DNA from: JAGPUQ01 sp036961295
Lineage (GTDB): Bacteria > Pseudomonadota > Gammaproteobacteria > Pseudomonadales > Porticoccaceae
Reading direction: 5' to 3'
DNA: 64,000 nucleotides
NCBI GenBank assembly: GCA_036961295.1
Contig: JBALVX010000002.1
Location: forward strand, 625,185-689,184
This document shows, piece by piece, positions 32,369 through 41,435 of the stretch (within the stretch, counting starts at the first letter, position 1; every line of letters starts with the position of its first letter). The notes under the pieces are model-generated. The model ran no database searches, was not told the DNA's origin, and saw only the letters and a program-made list of their open reading frames with translations. A program made the translations under genes and the position numbers.

Positions 32369-34366
32369 TTAGTCGAAGAGGGCTTCCGCCGTCGCTACGA
32401 CGTTATCGACGGTAAAACCAAATAACTCCATTAACTGGTTGCCGGGTGCGGAGGCACCGAAGGTACTCATGCCAACCACTGCGCCGTCGAGCCCCGTGTA
32501 TTTGTACCAGTAATCCTGATGGGCGGCTTCAATGGCAACGCGCTTGCGAACACCGGCGGGTAGTACTTGTTCCCGGTAGGCGGCACTCTGCGTTTCAAAG
32601 GCTTCGCAGCAGGGCATGGATACCACGCGGGCTTTTTGGCCTTTGTCGCTGAGAATTTCTGCCGCCGCGACGGCCAGCTGTACTTCGGAGCCAGTGGCAA
32701 TAAAAATAATGTCCGGGGTGCCGTCGCAATCAACCAGGGTATAGCCGCCTTTGGCGACGGCGGCCAGTTGTGCGGGTGAGCGCGGCTGGTGCGGCAGGCC
32801 CTGGCGAGTAAAGATTAATGCGCTGGGGCTGTCGTTGCGTTCAATCGCCGACTTCCAGGCCACGGCAGATTCCACCGCGTCGCAGGGTCGCCAGGTATTC
32901 AGGTTCGGCGTGGTGCGCAAGCTGGTGAGTTGTTCGACGGGCTGGTGAGTCGGCCCATCTTCGCCAAGGCCGATGGAATCGTGGGTGAACACAAAAATAC
33001 TTTGCTGTTTCATCAACGCGGCCATGCGCACGGCGTTGCGGCAGTATTCCATAAACACTAAAAAGGTCGCGCCGTAATTGATAAAGCCGCCGTAGAGCGC
33101 GATGCCGTTCATCATGCCCGCCATGCCGAACTCGCGAACCCCGTAATAGAGGTAGTTGCCGCTGGCGTCGTCTGCGGAGATGTCCTTGCAGCCTTTCCAG
33201 ATGGTGTTGTTGGAACCGGCCAGATCGGCAGAGCCGCCGAGCAATTCCGGCAGCAGCGGGCCAAAGGCATTGAGGGTGTTTTGTGAGGCTTTGCGAGTGG
33301 CCGGGGATTCGCCCTTCTCCTGGCAGGCTTCGACGTAGGCTTGCGCGCCTTCGGTAAACGCAGCGGGCAGGGTTTTACTTAAGCGGCGCTCTAATTCTTC
33401 GGCTAGTTCTGGGTGGGCGCTGCGGTAGTTTTCAAACTGAGCTTGCCAGGCGCTTTCAGCACTAGCGCCTTTATCGGCGGCATTCCAGCCCGTGTAAACG
33501 TCGTCGGGGATTTCGAAGGGCCCGTGGCTCCAGCCCAATTTCTCGCGGGCGAGGGCGATTTCTTCTACACCCAGAGGTGCGCCGTGGCAGTCTTCCTTGC
33601 CTTCCTTATTTGGGGAGCCAAAGCCGATGACGGTTTTGCAGCAAATGAGTGTGGGTTTATCGCTTTCCAGCCGCGCAACTTCGATAGCGGCTTTAATAGA
33701 GTCGGCGTCGTGGCCGTCAACGTTGGGAATTACCTGCCAGCCGTAGGCTTCAAAGCGGGCGGGGGTATTGTCGGTGAACCAGCCTTCCACTTCGCCGTCG
33801 ATGGAAATACCGTTGTCGTCGTAAAAGGCGATCAATTTGCCCAGCTTGTGAGTGCCGGCGAAAGAACTGACCTCGTGGGAAATACCTTCCATCAAACAAC
33901 CATCGCCGAGAAACACGTAGGTGTGGTGGTCGAGAATATCGTGGCCGGGGCGATTGTATTGCGCACCGAGAATTTTTTCTGCCAGCGCCATACCTACGGC
34001 ATTACTTAAACCCTGGCCCAGTGGCCCGGTGGTGGTTTCAATACCGGGCGCTTCGCCGTATTCCGGGTGGCCAGCGGTTTTGGAGTGCAACTGGCGGAAG
34101 TTTTTTAATTCTTCGATGGGCAGATCGTAGCCACTCAGATGAAGTAGGGAGTACAGCAACATCGAGCCGTGGCCGTTGGAGAGCACAAAGCGATCTCGGT
34201 TGGTCCAGTCTGGATTGTTGGGGTTGTGGCTTAAATAGTCGTTCCACAGCACTTCCGCAATATCGGCCATACCCATGGGTGCGCCGGGGTGGCCGCTGTT
34301 GGCTTGTTGGACGGCATCCATACTGAGGGCGCGGATGGCATTGGCGAGATTGCGACGGTCGGACAT
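32369..34366 (-). CDS. tkt: Transketolase
   Basis: Thiamine diphosphate-dependent transketolase of the pentose phosphate pathway, 665 residues, full length. RNLANAIRALSMDAVQQANSGHPGAPMGMA at the N-terminus (seen in parts), TGPLGQGLSNAVGMA, FLGDGCLMEGISHE (ThDP motif GDG), FYDDNGISIDG, FVFTHDSIGLGEDGPTHQP, C-terminal domain with GSEVQLAVAAAEIL. GGAGCAGACC Shine-Dalgarno upstream. First gene of the tkt-epd-pgk-fba run, divergent from the SAM-cycle regulator gene. Confidence 0.97.
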   Translation of the reverse strand: MSDRRNLANAIRALSMDAVQQANSGHPGAPMGMADIAEVLWNDYLSHNPNNPDWTNRDRFVLSNGHGSMLLYSLLHLSGYDLPIEELKNFRQLHSKTAGHPEYGEAPGIETTTGPLGQGLSNAVGMALAEKILGAQYNRPGHDILDHHTYVFLGDGCLMEGISHEVSSFAGTHKLGKLIAFYDDNGISIDGEVEGWFTDNTPARFEAYGWQVIPNVDGHDADSIKAAIEVARLESDKPTLICCKTVIGFGSPNKEGKEDCHGAPLGVEEIALAREKLGWSHGPFEIPDDVYTGWNAADKGASAESAWQAQFENYRSAHPELAEELERRLSKTLPAAFTEGAQAYVEACQEKGESPATRKASQNTLNAFGPLLPELLGGSADLAGSNNTIWKGCKDISADDASGNYLYYGVREFGMAGMMNGIALYGGFINYGATFLVFMEYCRNAVRMAALMKQQSIFVFTHDSIGLGEDGPTHQPVEQLTSLRTTPNLNTWRPCDAVESAVAWKSAIERNDSPSALIFTRQGLPHQPRSPAQLAAVAKGGYTLVDCDGTPDIIFIATGSEVQLAVAAAEILSDKGQKARVVSMPCCEAFETQSAAYREQVLPAGVRKRVAIEAAHQDYWYKYTGLDGAVVGMSTFGASAPGNQLMELFGFTVDNVVATAEALFD

Positions 34367-34548
34367 TAAAGGTCTGCTCCGGGTTAGTAGCTGGGGTACA
34401 AAATTGGGGAATCACATTACTGGCGGGCTGAAAAAGCCTTAATCCGGGTGTGAGTCGAGGGTCGCTATTCTCCCGTACTCGGCACCACCAGTAAAGGTAA
34501 AGGGTAGGAAATCAGCGCTATGTGAGATATTTGGCATTGCTGAACATG

Positions 34549-34570
34549 TATATCAATAAATTTTGATTTA
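34549..34570. promoter_or_regulatory. Candidate operator of the ArsR-type SAM-cycle regulator
   Basis: Imperfect palindrome with half-sites ATCAA (34552-34556) and TTGAT (34563-34567) separated by 6 nt, extended by matching TA pairs at the edges. It lies 30-50 nt before the regulator's ATG, in the divergent tkt/regulator gap, where an autoregulatory site would be expected. Confidence 0.45.
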
Positions 34571-34599
34571 TCTAAGGCGAGTGTGTAAGCTGCCGATCT

Positions 34600-35634
34600 A
34601 TGAATATCGCCACCGATCCCCCATCAGCGTCAGATCAGGCATTGAAGCAGCCACTGCAATCCGCCGCCGTTCCGCTAAACGCGGTGGATGTTGCGGCGCT
34701 GTGTAAGGCCGCCGGTGATCCTTTGCGGATACACATCTTACAATTGCTGGAGCAGGACGCCTTTGGGGTGTTGGAGTTGTGTCGAATCCTCGAGGTGCGG
34801 CAACCAGCCTTGAGCCATCACTTAAAAATTCTTGCCACCGCGGGACTAGTGACGACTCGCCGCGAAGGTACCTATATTTACTACCGCCGCGCCCCCCGGG
34901 AGGACGACGGTCTGGATGACTTGCGCCAGCAAATATTCGCCAATATCGATAAGGCCGAACTAGCGCCCGAAATAGCCGAACGCCTGTTGCTTGAGCAGCA
35001 AACCCGAGCCGAGCGCTCGGTAAATTTTTTCCACAGCAATGCGCAAAAATTCCGCGATCAACAGGACTTAATTGCCAGCTACACACAATACGGCGAATTG
35101 ATTGTGCAGTCTTTGGATGCGCTGACCTCGAGCCAATCTGCAAGTGTACTAGAGATTGGTCCCGGCGAAGGTGAACTATTGGCGGACTTGTCGTCCCGCT
35201 TTGATCAAGTGATCGCGTTGGACAACTCCTCGGCGATGTTGGAAAAATCTCAGGGTTTTGCAAACCGTAAGAGCCTGGAAAATGTTCGCTTTGTGTGTGG
35301 CGATACCGCCCTGGCGGTACAGAGCCTTACATCTAAGGATTTAACGCCCGCCGATGTGGTGACCTTGAATATGGTGCTGCATCACACGCCATCACCCGGC
35401 GAAATATTTAAAGATGTTTTTCATTTGCTCAATGAAACAGGCATCTTGTTAGTTACAGAGCTGTGCGAGCACGATCAGGACTGGGCCAGAGAAGCCTGCG
35501 GTGATGTCTGGTTGGGTTTTGAGCCAGAAGCACTAAGCCAGTGGGCGCTGGCGGCGGGTTTGCGTTGTGGAGATAGCCAGTATCTGGCCTTGCGCAACGG
35601 GTTTCGAATTCAGTTGCGCCAATTTTATAAGTAG
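34600..35634 (+). CDS. ArsR-family regulator fused to a SAM methyltransferase domain (SahR-like)
   Basis: 344 residues. ArsR/SmtB winged helix at about 28-95 (CKAAGDPLRIHILQLLEQD, recognition helix VRQPALSHHLKIL, wing REGTYIYYRRA) followed by a class I methyltransferase fold (VLEIGPGEGELLADLS, VIALDNSSAML, VVTLNMVLHHTPSPGEIF). No metal-binding Cys cluster. This layout in front of metK-ahcY-metF is that of SahR, the S-adenosylhomocysteine-sensing repressor of the methionine cycle in proteobacteria; the methyltransferase fold would serve as SAM/SAH sensor. Assignment rests on architecture plus context. Confidence 0.85.
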   Translation: MNIATDPPSASDQALKQPLQSAAVPLNAVDVAALCKAAGDPLRIHILQLLEQDAFGVLELCRILEVRQPALSHHLKILATAGLVTTRREGTYIYYRRAPREDDGLDDLRQQIFANIDKAELAPEIAERLLLEQQTRAERSVNFFHSNAQKFRDQQDLIASYTQYGELIVQSLDALTSSQSASVLEIGPGEGELLADLSSRFDQVIALDNSSAMLEKSQGFANRKSLENVRFVCGDTALAVQSLTSKDLTPADVVTLNMVLHHTPSPGEIFKDVFHLLNETGILLVTELCEHDQDWAREACGDVWLGFEPEALSQWALAAGLRCGDSQYLALRNGFRIQLRQFYK

Positions 35635-35678
35635 TTTTTATTACTAATGACCGTATTTTTATTGCGAGGAAAACCAGT

Positions 35679-36833
35679 ATGAGCCAGTACGATATTTTTA
35701 CTTCTGAATCCGTATCGGAAGGTCATCCGGATAAAATGGCAGATCAGATTTCCGATGCCATTCTCGATGCCATGTTAAAAGACGACGTGAATTCTCGCGT
35801 CGCCGTGGAAACTATGGTGAAAACCGGAGTGGCGATTATTGCGGGCGAAGTACGCACCAATACCTATGTTGATTTGGAGGACATCGTGCGTCAGGTGATT
35901 CTCGATATTGGTTACGATAGCTCCGATGTGGGTTTTGATGGCGCGACCTGTGCGGTGATCAATGCCATTGGTAAGCAGTCCAGCGACATTGCCATCGGTG
36001 TGGATGAAGCCTCGGAAAAAGAACAGGGTGCCGGCGACCAGGGTTTAATGTTTGGCTACGCCACTAACGAAACGGAAGTGTTGATGCCTGCGCCGCTGTA
36101 CTACTCCCACCGTTTGGTCGAGCGGCAGGCTCAATTGCGCAAGAAAAAAATCCTACCCTGGTTGCGCCCCGATGCTAAAAGTCAGGTCACTTTGCGTTAC
36201 GAGCAAGGGAAACCCGTAGCCATCGATGCGGTGGTTTTGTCTACCCAGCACAGTCCTGATATTACCCTTGCTAATTTGCAGGAAGCGGTGATGGAAGAAA
36301 TTGTTAAACCAGTATTGCCTGCCGAGTGGTTGCACGCGGGCACCCGCTTTCACATTAACCCCACCGGCCAATTTATTATTGGTGGGCCGATGGGAGATTG
36401 TGGTCTCACCGGCCGAAAAATTATTGTCGATACCTACGGCGGCATGGCCCATCACGGTGGTGGTGCATTTTCTGGTAAGGATCCGTCCAAGGTCGATCGC
36501 TCGGCGGCTTATGCTGGGCGCTATGTGGCGAAAAATATTGTTGCGGCTGGGCTGGCCGAGCGTTGCGAAATTCAAATTTCTTACGCCATCGGAGTTGCCG
36601 AGCCCACCTCAATATCTATTAATACCGGCGGTACCGGGAAATTGCCCGATGTCGAAATTGAAAAATTGGTTAGTGAGCATTTTGATTTGCGCCCCAAAGG
36701 TTTAATTGACATGCTCGATCTTAAACGACCGATTTATCGTAAAACGGCTGCCTATGGCCATTTTGGCCGCGAGGACGCGGATTTTACCTGGGAGCGCACC
36801 GACAAAGCCGAGGCGCTTCGCGCAGCGCTATAA
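35679..36833 (+). CDS. metK: S-adenosylmethionine synthetase
   Basis: Makes SAM from methionine and ATP. 384 residues, same as E. coli. Motifs: FTSESVSEGHPDKMADQISDA (in part), GAGDQGLMFGYA, GGPMGDCGLTGRKIIVDTYGG region, GGGAFSGKDPSKVDRSAAY. GAGGAAAAC Shine-Dalgarno. 44 nt after the regulator gene; with ahcY and metF forms the SAM recycling unit. Confidence 0.98.
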   Translation: MSQYDIFTSESVSEGHPDKMADQISDAILDAMLKDDVNSRVAVETMVKTGVAIIAGEVRTNTYVDLEDIVRQVILDIGYDSSDVGFDGATCAVINAIGKQSSDIAIGVDEASEKEQGAGDQGLMFGYATNETEVLMPAPLYYSHRLVERQAQLRKKKILPWLRPDAKSQVTLRYEQGKPVAIDAVVLSTQHSPDITLANLQEAVMEEIVKPVLPAEWLHAGTRFHINPTGQFIIGGPMGDCGLTGRKIIVDTYGGMAHHGGGAFSGKDPSKVDRSAAYAGRYVAKNIVAAGLAERCEIQISYAIGVAEPTSISINTGGTGKLPDVEIEKLVSEHFDLRPKGLIDMLDLKRPIYRKTAAYGHFGREDADFTWERTDKAEALRAAL

Positions 36834-36904
36834 AGTTATTTTAAAAGCGGCTCTACTAAGGCCGCCCTAGAAAAAACTAAACCGAATTTAATGAGGAATA
36901 CTCA

Positions 36905-38308
36905 ATGACAAGTTTTACCAAAGCGGCACCTACCGCTGACTATAAAGTTGCCGATATCGAACTAGCTGGCTGGGGTCGTCGCGAAATCGAAATCGCCGAA
37001 ACCGAAATGCCCGCGCTGATAGCTCTACGTGAGCAATACCGTGGGGCCCAGCCACTCAAGGATGCAAAAATTCTCGGTTGCATTCATATGACCATTCAAA
37101 CGGCCGTATTAATCGAAACATTAATTGCCCTGGGTGCAGAGGTGCGCTGGTCGTCCTGCAATATTTTTTCTACTCAGGATCACGCGGCGGCGGCGATTGC
37201 CGCCAGCGGCGTACCGGTGTTTGCCTGGAAAGGCGAAACCGATGAGGAATACGAGTGGTGTATTGAGCAAACCATCAATAAAGATGGTCAGCCCTGGGAT
37301 GCCAATATGATTTTGGATGACGGTGGCGATCTCACCGCGATTCTCCATAAAGATTATCCGCAAGTTCTGGAAAAAGTACATGGCGTCACCGAGGAAACCA
37401 CCACCGGCGTGATTCGCTTAAACGAAATGCTCGGAGCGGGGCAGCTAAAAGTCCCCGCGGTTAATGTTAATGACTCGGTGACCAAATCCAAAAACGACAA
37501 CAAGTACGGCTGTCGCCACAGTTTGAACGATGCCATCAAACGCGGTACTGATCACTTACTGTCTGGCAAGCGTGCGTTAGTAATCGGTTACGGCGATGTC
37601 GGTAAAGGTTCAGCGCAATCGCTGCGGCAAGAAGGCATGATTGTGCGTGTCACCGAGATCGATCCCATTTGTGCCATGCAGGCCTGTATGGATGGATTCG
37701 AGGTCGTGTCGCCCTATAAAGACGGTATTAATACTGGTGATGCGTCCTGCATAGATACTGATCTGTTGGGCATGATTGATTTGGTGGTCACGGCCACCGG
37801 CAACTGTAAGGTCTGCGACAGTAATATAATGCAGGCCTTGAAGCCTGGTTGTGTGGTTTCCAATATTGGTCACTTCGATCACGAAATTGATACCGCCTTT
37901 ATGCGCGAGAACTGGGTTTGGGAAGAAATTAAGCCCCAGGTACATAAAATTTATCGCGGCAAATCCAAAGAACAAGCCGGCGGCGATCATTTGATTTTAT
38001 TGTCCGAAGGTCGTTTGGTAAACTTGGGCAATGCCACCGGGCATCCCAGCCGAATTATGGACGGCTCCTTTGCCAATCAGGTGCTCGCGCAAATTTATCT
38101 CTATGGCGAACGCTACGCGGATCAAAATGATGTAGTTAAAAAGAAATTGCTCACCGTAGAGGTCTTGCCCCGTCATCTGGACGAAGAAGTCGCCGCCCAT
38201 ATGGTCAGAGGCTTTAGTGGTGTGCTTACCAAGCTTACTGAGGAGCAATCCAAGTATATTAATACGCCGATTGATGGGCCGTTTAAATCAGAAGCCTATC
38301 GATATTAG
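36905..38308 (+). CDS. ahcY: Adenosylhomocysteinase (SAH hydrolase)
   Basis: NAD-dependent hydrolysis of S-adenosylhomocysteine to adenosine and homocysteine, removing the product inhibitor of methylation. 467 residues with the insertion typical of proteobacterial forms. GCIHMTIQTAVLIETL, SSCNIFSTQDHAAAAIA, NDSVTKSKNDNKYGCRHS, NAD motif VIGYGDVGKGSAQSL, and the C-terminal FKSEAYRY. GAGGA Shine-Dalgarno before the ATG. The system uses AhcY rather than the Pfs/LuxS route. Confidence 0.98.
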   Translation: MTSFTKAAPTADYKVADIELAGWGRREIEIAETEMPALIALREQYRGAQPLKDAKILGCIHMTIQTAVLIETLIALGAEVRWSSCNIFSTQDHAAAAIAASGVPVFAWKGETDEEYEWCIEQTINKDGQPWDANMILDDGGDLTAILHKDYPQVLEKVHGVTEETTTGVIRLNEMLGAGQLKVPAVNVNDSVTKSKNDNKYGCRHSLNDAIKRGTDHLLSGKRALVIGYGDVGKGSAQSLRQEGMIVRVTEIDPICAMQACMDGFEVVSPYKDGINTGDASCIDTDLLGMIDLVVTATGNCKVCDSNIMQALKPGCVVSNIGHFDHEIDTAFMRENWVWEEIKPQVHKIYRGKSKEQAGGDHLILLSEGRLVNLGNATGHPSRIMDGSFANQVLAQIYLYGERYADQNDVVKKKLLTVEVLPRHLDEEVAAHMVRGFSGVLTKLTEEQSKYINTPIDGPFKSEAYRY

Positions 38309-38363
38309 TAGAAATTTGTCGATATTAATAATAGTAAAGCTTAACTTTTTGTGAAATATAATT

Positions 38364-39197
38364 ATGTCTAAAGTACTACCAATTAGCTTCGAGTTTTTTC
38401 CACCAAAAACCGAAGCGGGTAAAGAAAAGTTAGTCACAGTGCATGGCGAGCTAGCGGCATTGGATCCGGAGTTTTTTTCGGTGACTTACGGTGCCGGTGG
38501 CTCTACCCGCAGTAACACTCGGGATACGGTGCTGGGCATTAAGGCGGCGGGCTCTGACGTTGCTCCCCATCTTTCTTTTGGTGGCGATGATGAAGCCGGG
38601 GTGCTGGAGTTGTTAAACAGTTACCGCGACGCCGGTATTCGTCGCATCGTTGCACTGCGCGGAGATTTACCTTCCGGTATGGGTCGCGCCGCGCAACTGG
38701 TACACGCCAATGAACTGGTCGAATTTATTCTCAAGCACTTTGGCGATCATCTTACCGTGTATGTCGCCGCCTACCCGGAAATTCATCCCGAAGCCGCCAG
38801 TTATAAAGACGACGTGCATTGGTTAAAAGAAAAATTTAACGCCGGTGCCAATAGTGCCATTACGCAATACTTTTTTAATCCAGATGCTTATTTTCACTTT
38901 GTGGATGAGTGCTATAAGCAAGGCATCGATCAGGCGATTATCCCCGGTATTATGCCGATTACCAACTTCACCAGTTTGCAGCGCTTCTCGGCCAATTGCG
39001 GTGCGGAAGTACCGCGCTGGATGGTGCAAAAGCTAAAGGGCTATGAAGATAACTCGGAGAGCCTGATTGCGGCCGGCGTTGAAATAATTACTGCGCTGTG
39101 TGAAAAATTGGTCGTCGGTGGTGCCCCAGGACTACATTTCTACACAATGAATCAAATTAATCCCACCAGTGCTATCGTGCGTAATTTACGTGGCTGA
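38364..39197 (+). CDS. metF: Methylenetetrahydrofolate reductase
   Basis: FAD-dependent TIM-barrel enzyme making 5-methyl-THF for methionine synthase. 277 residues. SFEFFPPKTEAGKEKL, SVTYGAGGSTRSNTRDTV, RIVALRGDLPSG, AAYPEIHPEA, ITQYFFNPDAYFHFVD, PGIMPITNF and APGLHFYTMNQ. Closes the regulator-metK-ahcY-metF set, 55 nt after ahcY. Confidence 0.97.
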   Translation: MSKVLPISFEFFPPKTEAGKEKLVTVHGELAALDPEFFSVTYGAGGSTRSNTRDTVLGIKAAGSDVAPHLSFGGDDEAGVLELLNSYRDAGIRRIVALRGDLPSGMGRAAQLVHANELVEFILKHFGDHLTVYVAAYPEIHPEAASYKDDVHWLKEKFNAGANSAITQYFFNPDAYFHFVDECYKQGIDQAIIPGIMPITNFTSLQRFSANCGAEVPRWMVQKLKGYEDNSESLIAAGVEIITALCEKLVVGGAPGLHFYTMNQINPTSAIVRNLRG

Positions 39198-39226
39198 TAT
39201 GAATGGCAGCTAGGATGGATAAGCTT

Positions 39227-39296
39227 GTTAAGATAAGGCTGTTGAGACAAGGCAGTTAAAGTAAGGCAATTTAGATAAGGCTATTTAAATAAGGTA
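39227..39296. repeat. 14-bp tandem repeat, 5 copies, abutting the rsmE start codon
   Basis: Five consecutive 14-bp units at 39227, 39241, 39255, 39269 and 39283, of the form GTTAAGATAAGGCT with drift (for example ATTTAAATAAGGTA last). The array ends at 39296, directly before ATG 39297. Every unit carries AAGG, so the last copy supplies the Shine-Dalgarno of rsmE. Confidence 0.92.
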
Positions 39297-40124
39297 ATGC
39301 GAATTCCTCGAATTTACACACCGGAAGTATTAGCGCTCGACGGCACTGTCGCGCTTGACGCGCAAAGTTCTCGACATTTATTGTCAGTGCTGCGCCTTAA
39401 GCCCGGAGCTGAATTGATTTTGTTTAATGGCTTTAGTAACGGTAATGGCGGAGAATATCGTGGCGTTTTGCTCGATCATCGTGACCTTGGGCAGAGCGTT
39501 AGTCCTTTAGGTCAGACCTTAAATAAAAATTCTGGAAAAAAATCACGTTCTACAAAAATAGAAAAAGTCGCTACTGTTAGCATCAAGAAATTTATCGAGG
39601 TAAACCGAGAGTCGCCTTTGTCTATAGAGTTGGGCATTGGGATCTCCCGTGGTGAGCGCATGGACTGGGTGATTCAAAAATCCACCGAACTCGGCGTACA
39701 AAAAATAATACCGTTGTTCACCGAGCGCACCGAGGTCAAACTCGACGGCGAGCGCCTGGACAAAAAATGTACCCACTGGCGACAAATTGCCATTAGCGCC
39801 TGCGAGCAGTCGGGTAGAACGCGCTTGCCTGAAATAGCCGAACCCATTGCTCTGGCAGACTGGCTGCCGGAGGCAAGCCCTCGTTTTGTGCTCGATCCGG
39901 AGGCCGGTACTCAATTGGTGGCTAAGGATGTTAAGTCAGAGGCAAAGCCCACAGGTGTCGTATTATTGGTAGGTCCGGAAGGCGGATTGTCTGAGTCGGA
40001 AGTGCAGCAGAGTGTTGCAAAGGGTTTCGTCGGTATTACGCTTGGGCCACGGATTTTACGTACCGAAACTGCGCCGCTGGCCGCGATCACCCAATGCCAA
40101 ACACTATGGGGTGATTTTGGGTAG
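39297..40124 (+). CDS. rsmE: 16S rRNA (uracil1498-N3)-methyltransferase
   Basis: SPOUT-class methyltransferase modifying U1498 of 16S rRNA. 275 residues, about 30 longer than E. coli RsmE because of a lysine-rich insert around residues 70-95 (NKNSGKKSRSTKIEK). N-terminal PUA-like part (RHLLSVLRLKPGAEL), then GISRGERMDWVIQKSTELGV, PLFTERTEVKL, ISACEQSGRTRLP, and knot motifs LLVGPEGGLSESEV and LGPRILRTETAPLAA. Translation start is set by the adjoining tandem repeat. Confidence 0.96.
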   Translation: MRIPRIYTPEVLALDGTVALDAQSSRHLLSVLRLKPGAELILFNGFSNGNGGEYRGVLLDHRDLGQSVSPLGQTLNKNSGKKSRSTKIEKVATVSIKKFIEVNRESPLSIELGIGISRGERMDWVIQKSTELGVQKIIPLFTERTEVKLDGERLDKKCTHWRQIAISACEQSGRTRLPEIAEPIALADWLPEASPRFVLDPEAGTQLVAKDVKSEAKPTGVVLLVGPEGGLSESEVQQSVAKGFVGITLGPRILRTETAPLAAITQCQTLWGDFG

Positions 40125-40186
40125 TAATTAGTGCTAGGTTTAAGCGCTCTCTGTTAAGCAATTCTGTGATGGACCTGTAATCAATA

Positions 40187-41353
40187 ATGAATTTCGAGTT
40201 TAGCGAACAACAAAACCAAATCCGCGACAGTATTAGAAAGCTGTGTTCTCGCTTCGACGATCAATTCTGGCTCGACCGGGATAACGACGGTGAATTCCCC
40301 GAAGAGTTTTGCAGTGCCCTGGCCAAAGATGGCTGGCTCGGCATCTGTATGCCAGAAGACGTGGGCGGTAGCGGATTGGGAATAGCGGAAGCTGCCGTAA
40401 TGGTGCAAACCATTTCCGAGTCTGGCGCAGCTAATGGCGGCGTATCGTCTATAGCGATACCGCTGTTTGGGGTTAACCCGATTGCGGTCTACGGCAGCGA
40501 AGAACAAAAACAACGAATGTTACCCCCAGTGATGCGTCGCGAGGATATTCCCTGCTTTGCGGTAACTGAACCCAATACCGGGCTGGATACCACGCGCTTA
40601 ACCACGCAAGCGGTGCTCAAAGGCGACCGTTATATTGTCAACGGGCAAAAGGTGTGGACCTCTACCGCCCAGGTCGCTAATAAAATTATGTTGATTGCCC
40701 GCACCAAACCGGAGGCAGAAACCAAACGCCCCATCGACGGGCTGACATTGTTTTACACCGACCTTGACCGTTCGACATGCGAGATTACACGTATCGATAA
40801 AATGGGTCGTAAGTGTGTGGATTCTAACTCGGTTTTTATCGACGGTTTAGAAATTCCGGTGGAAGATCGAATTGGCGAGGAAGGTAAAGGCTTTCGTTAT
40901 TTATTACACGGTCTAAACCCGGAGCGCATTCTTATTGCTGCGGGCTTAGTGGGCCTGGGCCGAGCCGCGTTGCAGCGGGCGGCCCAATACGCAAAAGATC
41001 GCGTGGTGTTTGATCGCCCCATCGGCCAAAACCAAAGCGTCGCCCACCCCCTGGCGGAATCCTGGGTCGAGCTAGAAGCCGCTAACTTAATGGTATTCAG
41101 GGCCGCAGCGGCCTACGACAACGGTGAGGATTGTGGTGCCTACGCCAACGCCGCGAAATACTTCGCCGCAGAAGCCACCTTCAAAGCTTGCCAGCGCGCA
41201 GTGATGACCCACGGCGGTATGGGTTACGCCAAGGAATATCACGTAGAGCGCTATTTGCGGGAGTGTATGATCCATCGCCTGGCGCCCATTAGCCCGCAAT
41301 TGATTTTATGTTTTATTGCGGAAAAAGTGCTGGGTTTGCCGAAGTCTTATTAA
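40187..41353 (+). CDS. Acyl-CoA dehydrogenase
   Basis: FAD acyl-CoA dehydrogenase of 388 residues. FAVTEPNTGLDTTRLTTQAV, VNGQKVWTSTAQVA, HGLNPERILIAAGLVGLGRAAL, FDRPIGQNQSVAHPLAE, MTHGGMGYAKEYHVERYLRE. At the usual catalytic Glu segment the sequence reads MIHRLAPISPQLIL, with no Y-E-G-T, so the base must come from elsewhere, as in some branches of the family. Distinct from the ACAD11-like gene at 8679. Substrate unknown. Followed by a terminator. Confidence 0.92.
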   Translation: MNFEFSEQQNQIRDSIRKLCSRFDDQFWLDRDNDGEFPEEFCSALAKDGWLGICMPEDVGGSGLGIAEAAVMVQTISESGAANGGVSSIAIPLFGVNPIAVYGSEEQKQRMLPPVMRREDIPCFAVTEPNTGLDTTRLTTQAVLKGDRYIVNGQKVWTSTAQVANKIMLIARTKPEAETKRPIDGLTLFYTDLDRSTCEITRIDKMGRKCVDSNSVFIDGLEIPVEDRIGEEGKGFRYLLHGLNPERILIAAGLVGLGRAALQRAAQYAKDRVVFDRPIGQNQSVAHPLAESWVELEAANLMVFRAAAAYDNGEDCGAYANAAKYFAAEATFKACQRAVMTHGGMGYAKEYHVERYLRECMIHRLAPISPQLILCFIAEKVLGLPKSY

Positions 41354-41365
41354 CTAATTAAACGA

Positions 41366-41406
41366 AAAAGCCCCACTGCAAATTATTTTTTACGGCGGGG
41401 CTTTGT
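41366..41406. terminator. Rho-independent terminator between convergent genes
   Basis: AAAGCCCC (41367-41374) pairs with GGGGCTTT (41397-41404), with a T-rich loop. Between the acyl-CoA dehydrogenase and the convergent alcohol dehydrogenase, so probably used from both sides. Confidence 0.8.
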
Positions 41407-41435
41407 TTTAGTCAATTTTGCTTTAGTCAATAACG

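Noticed and set aside
33413..34009. 198-codon plus-strand frame
   Set aside because: Antisense to tkt, which has full family motifs; the frame reflects codon bias on the opposite strand.
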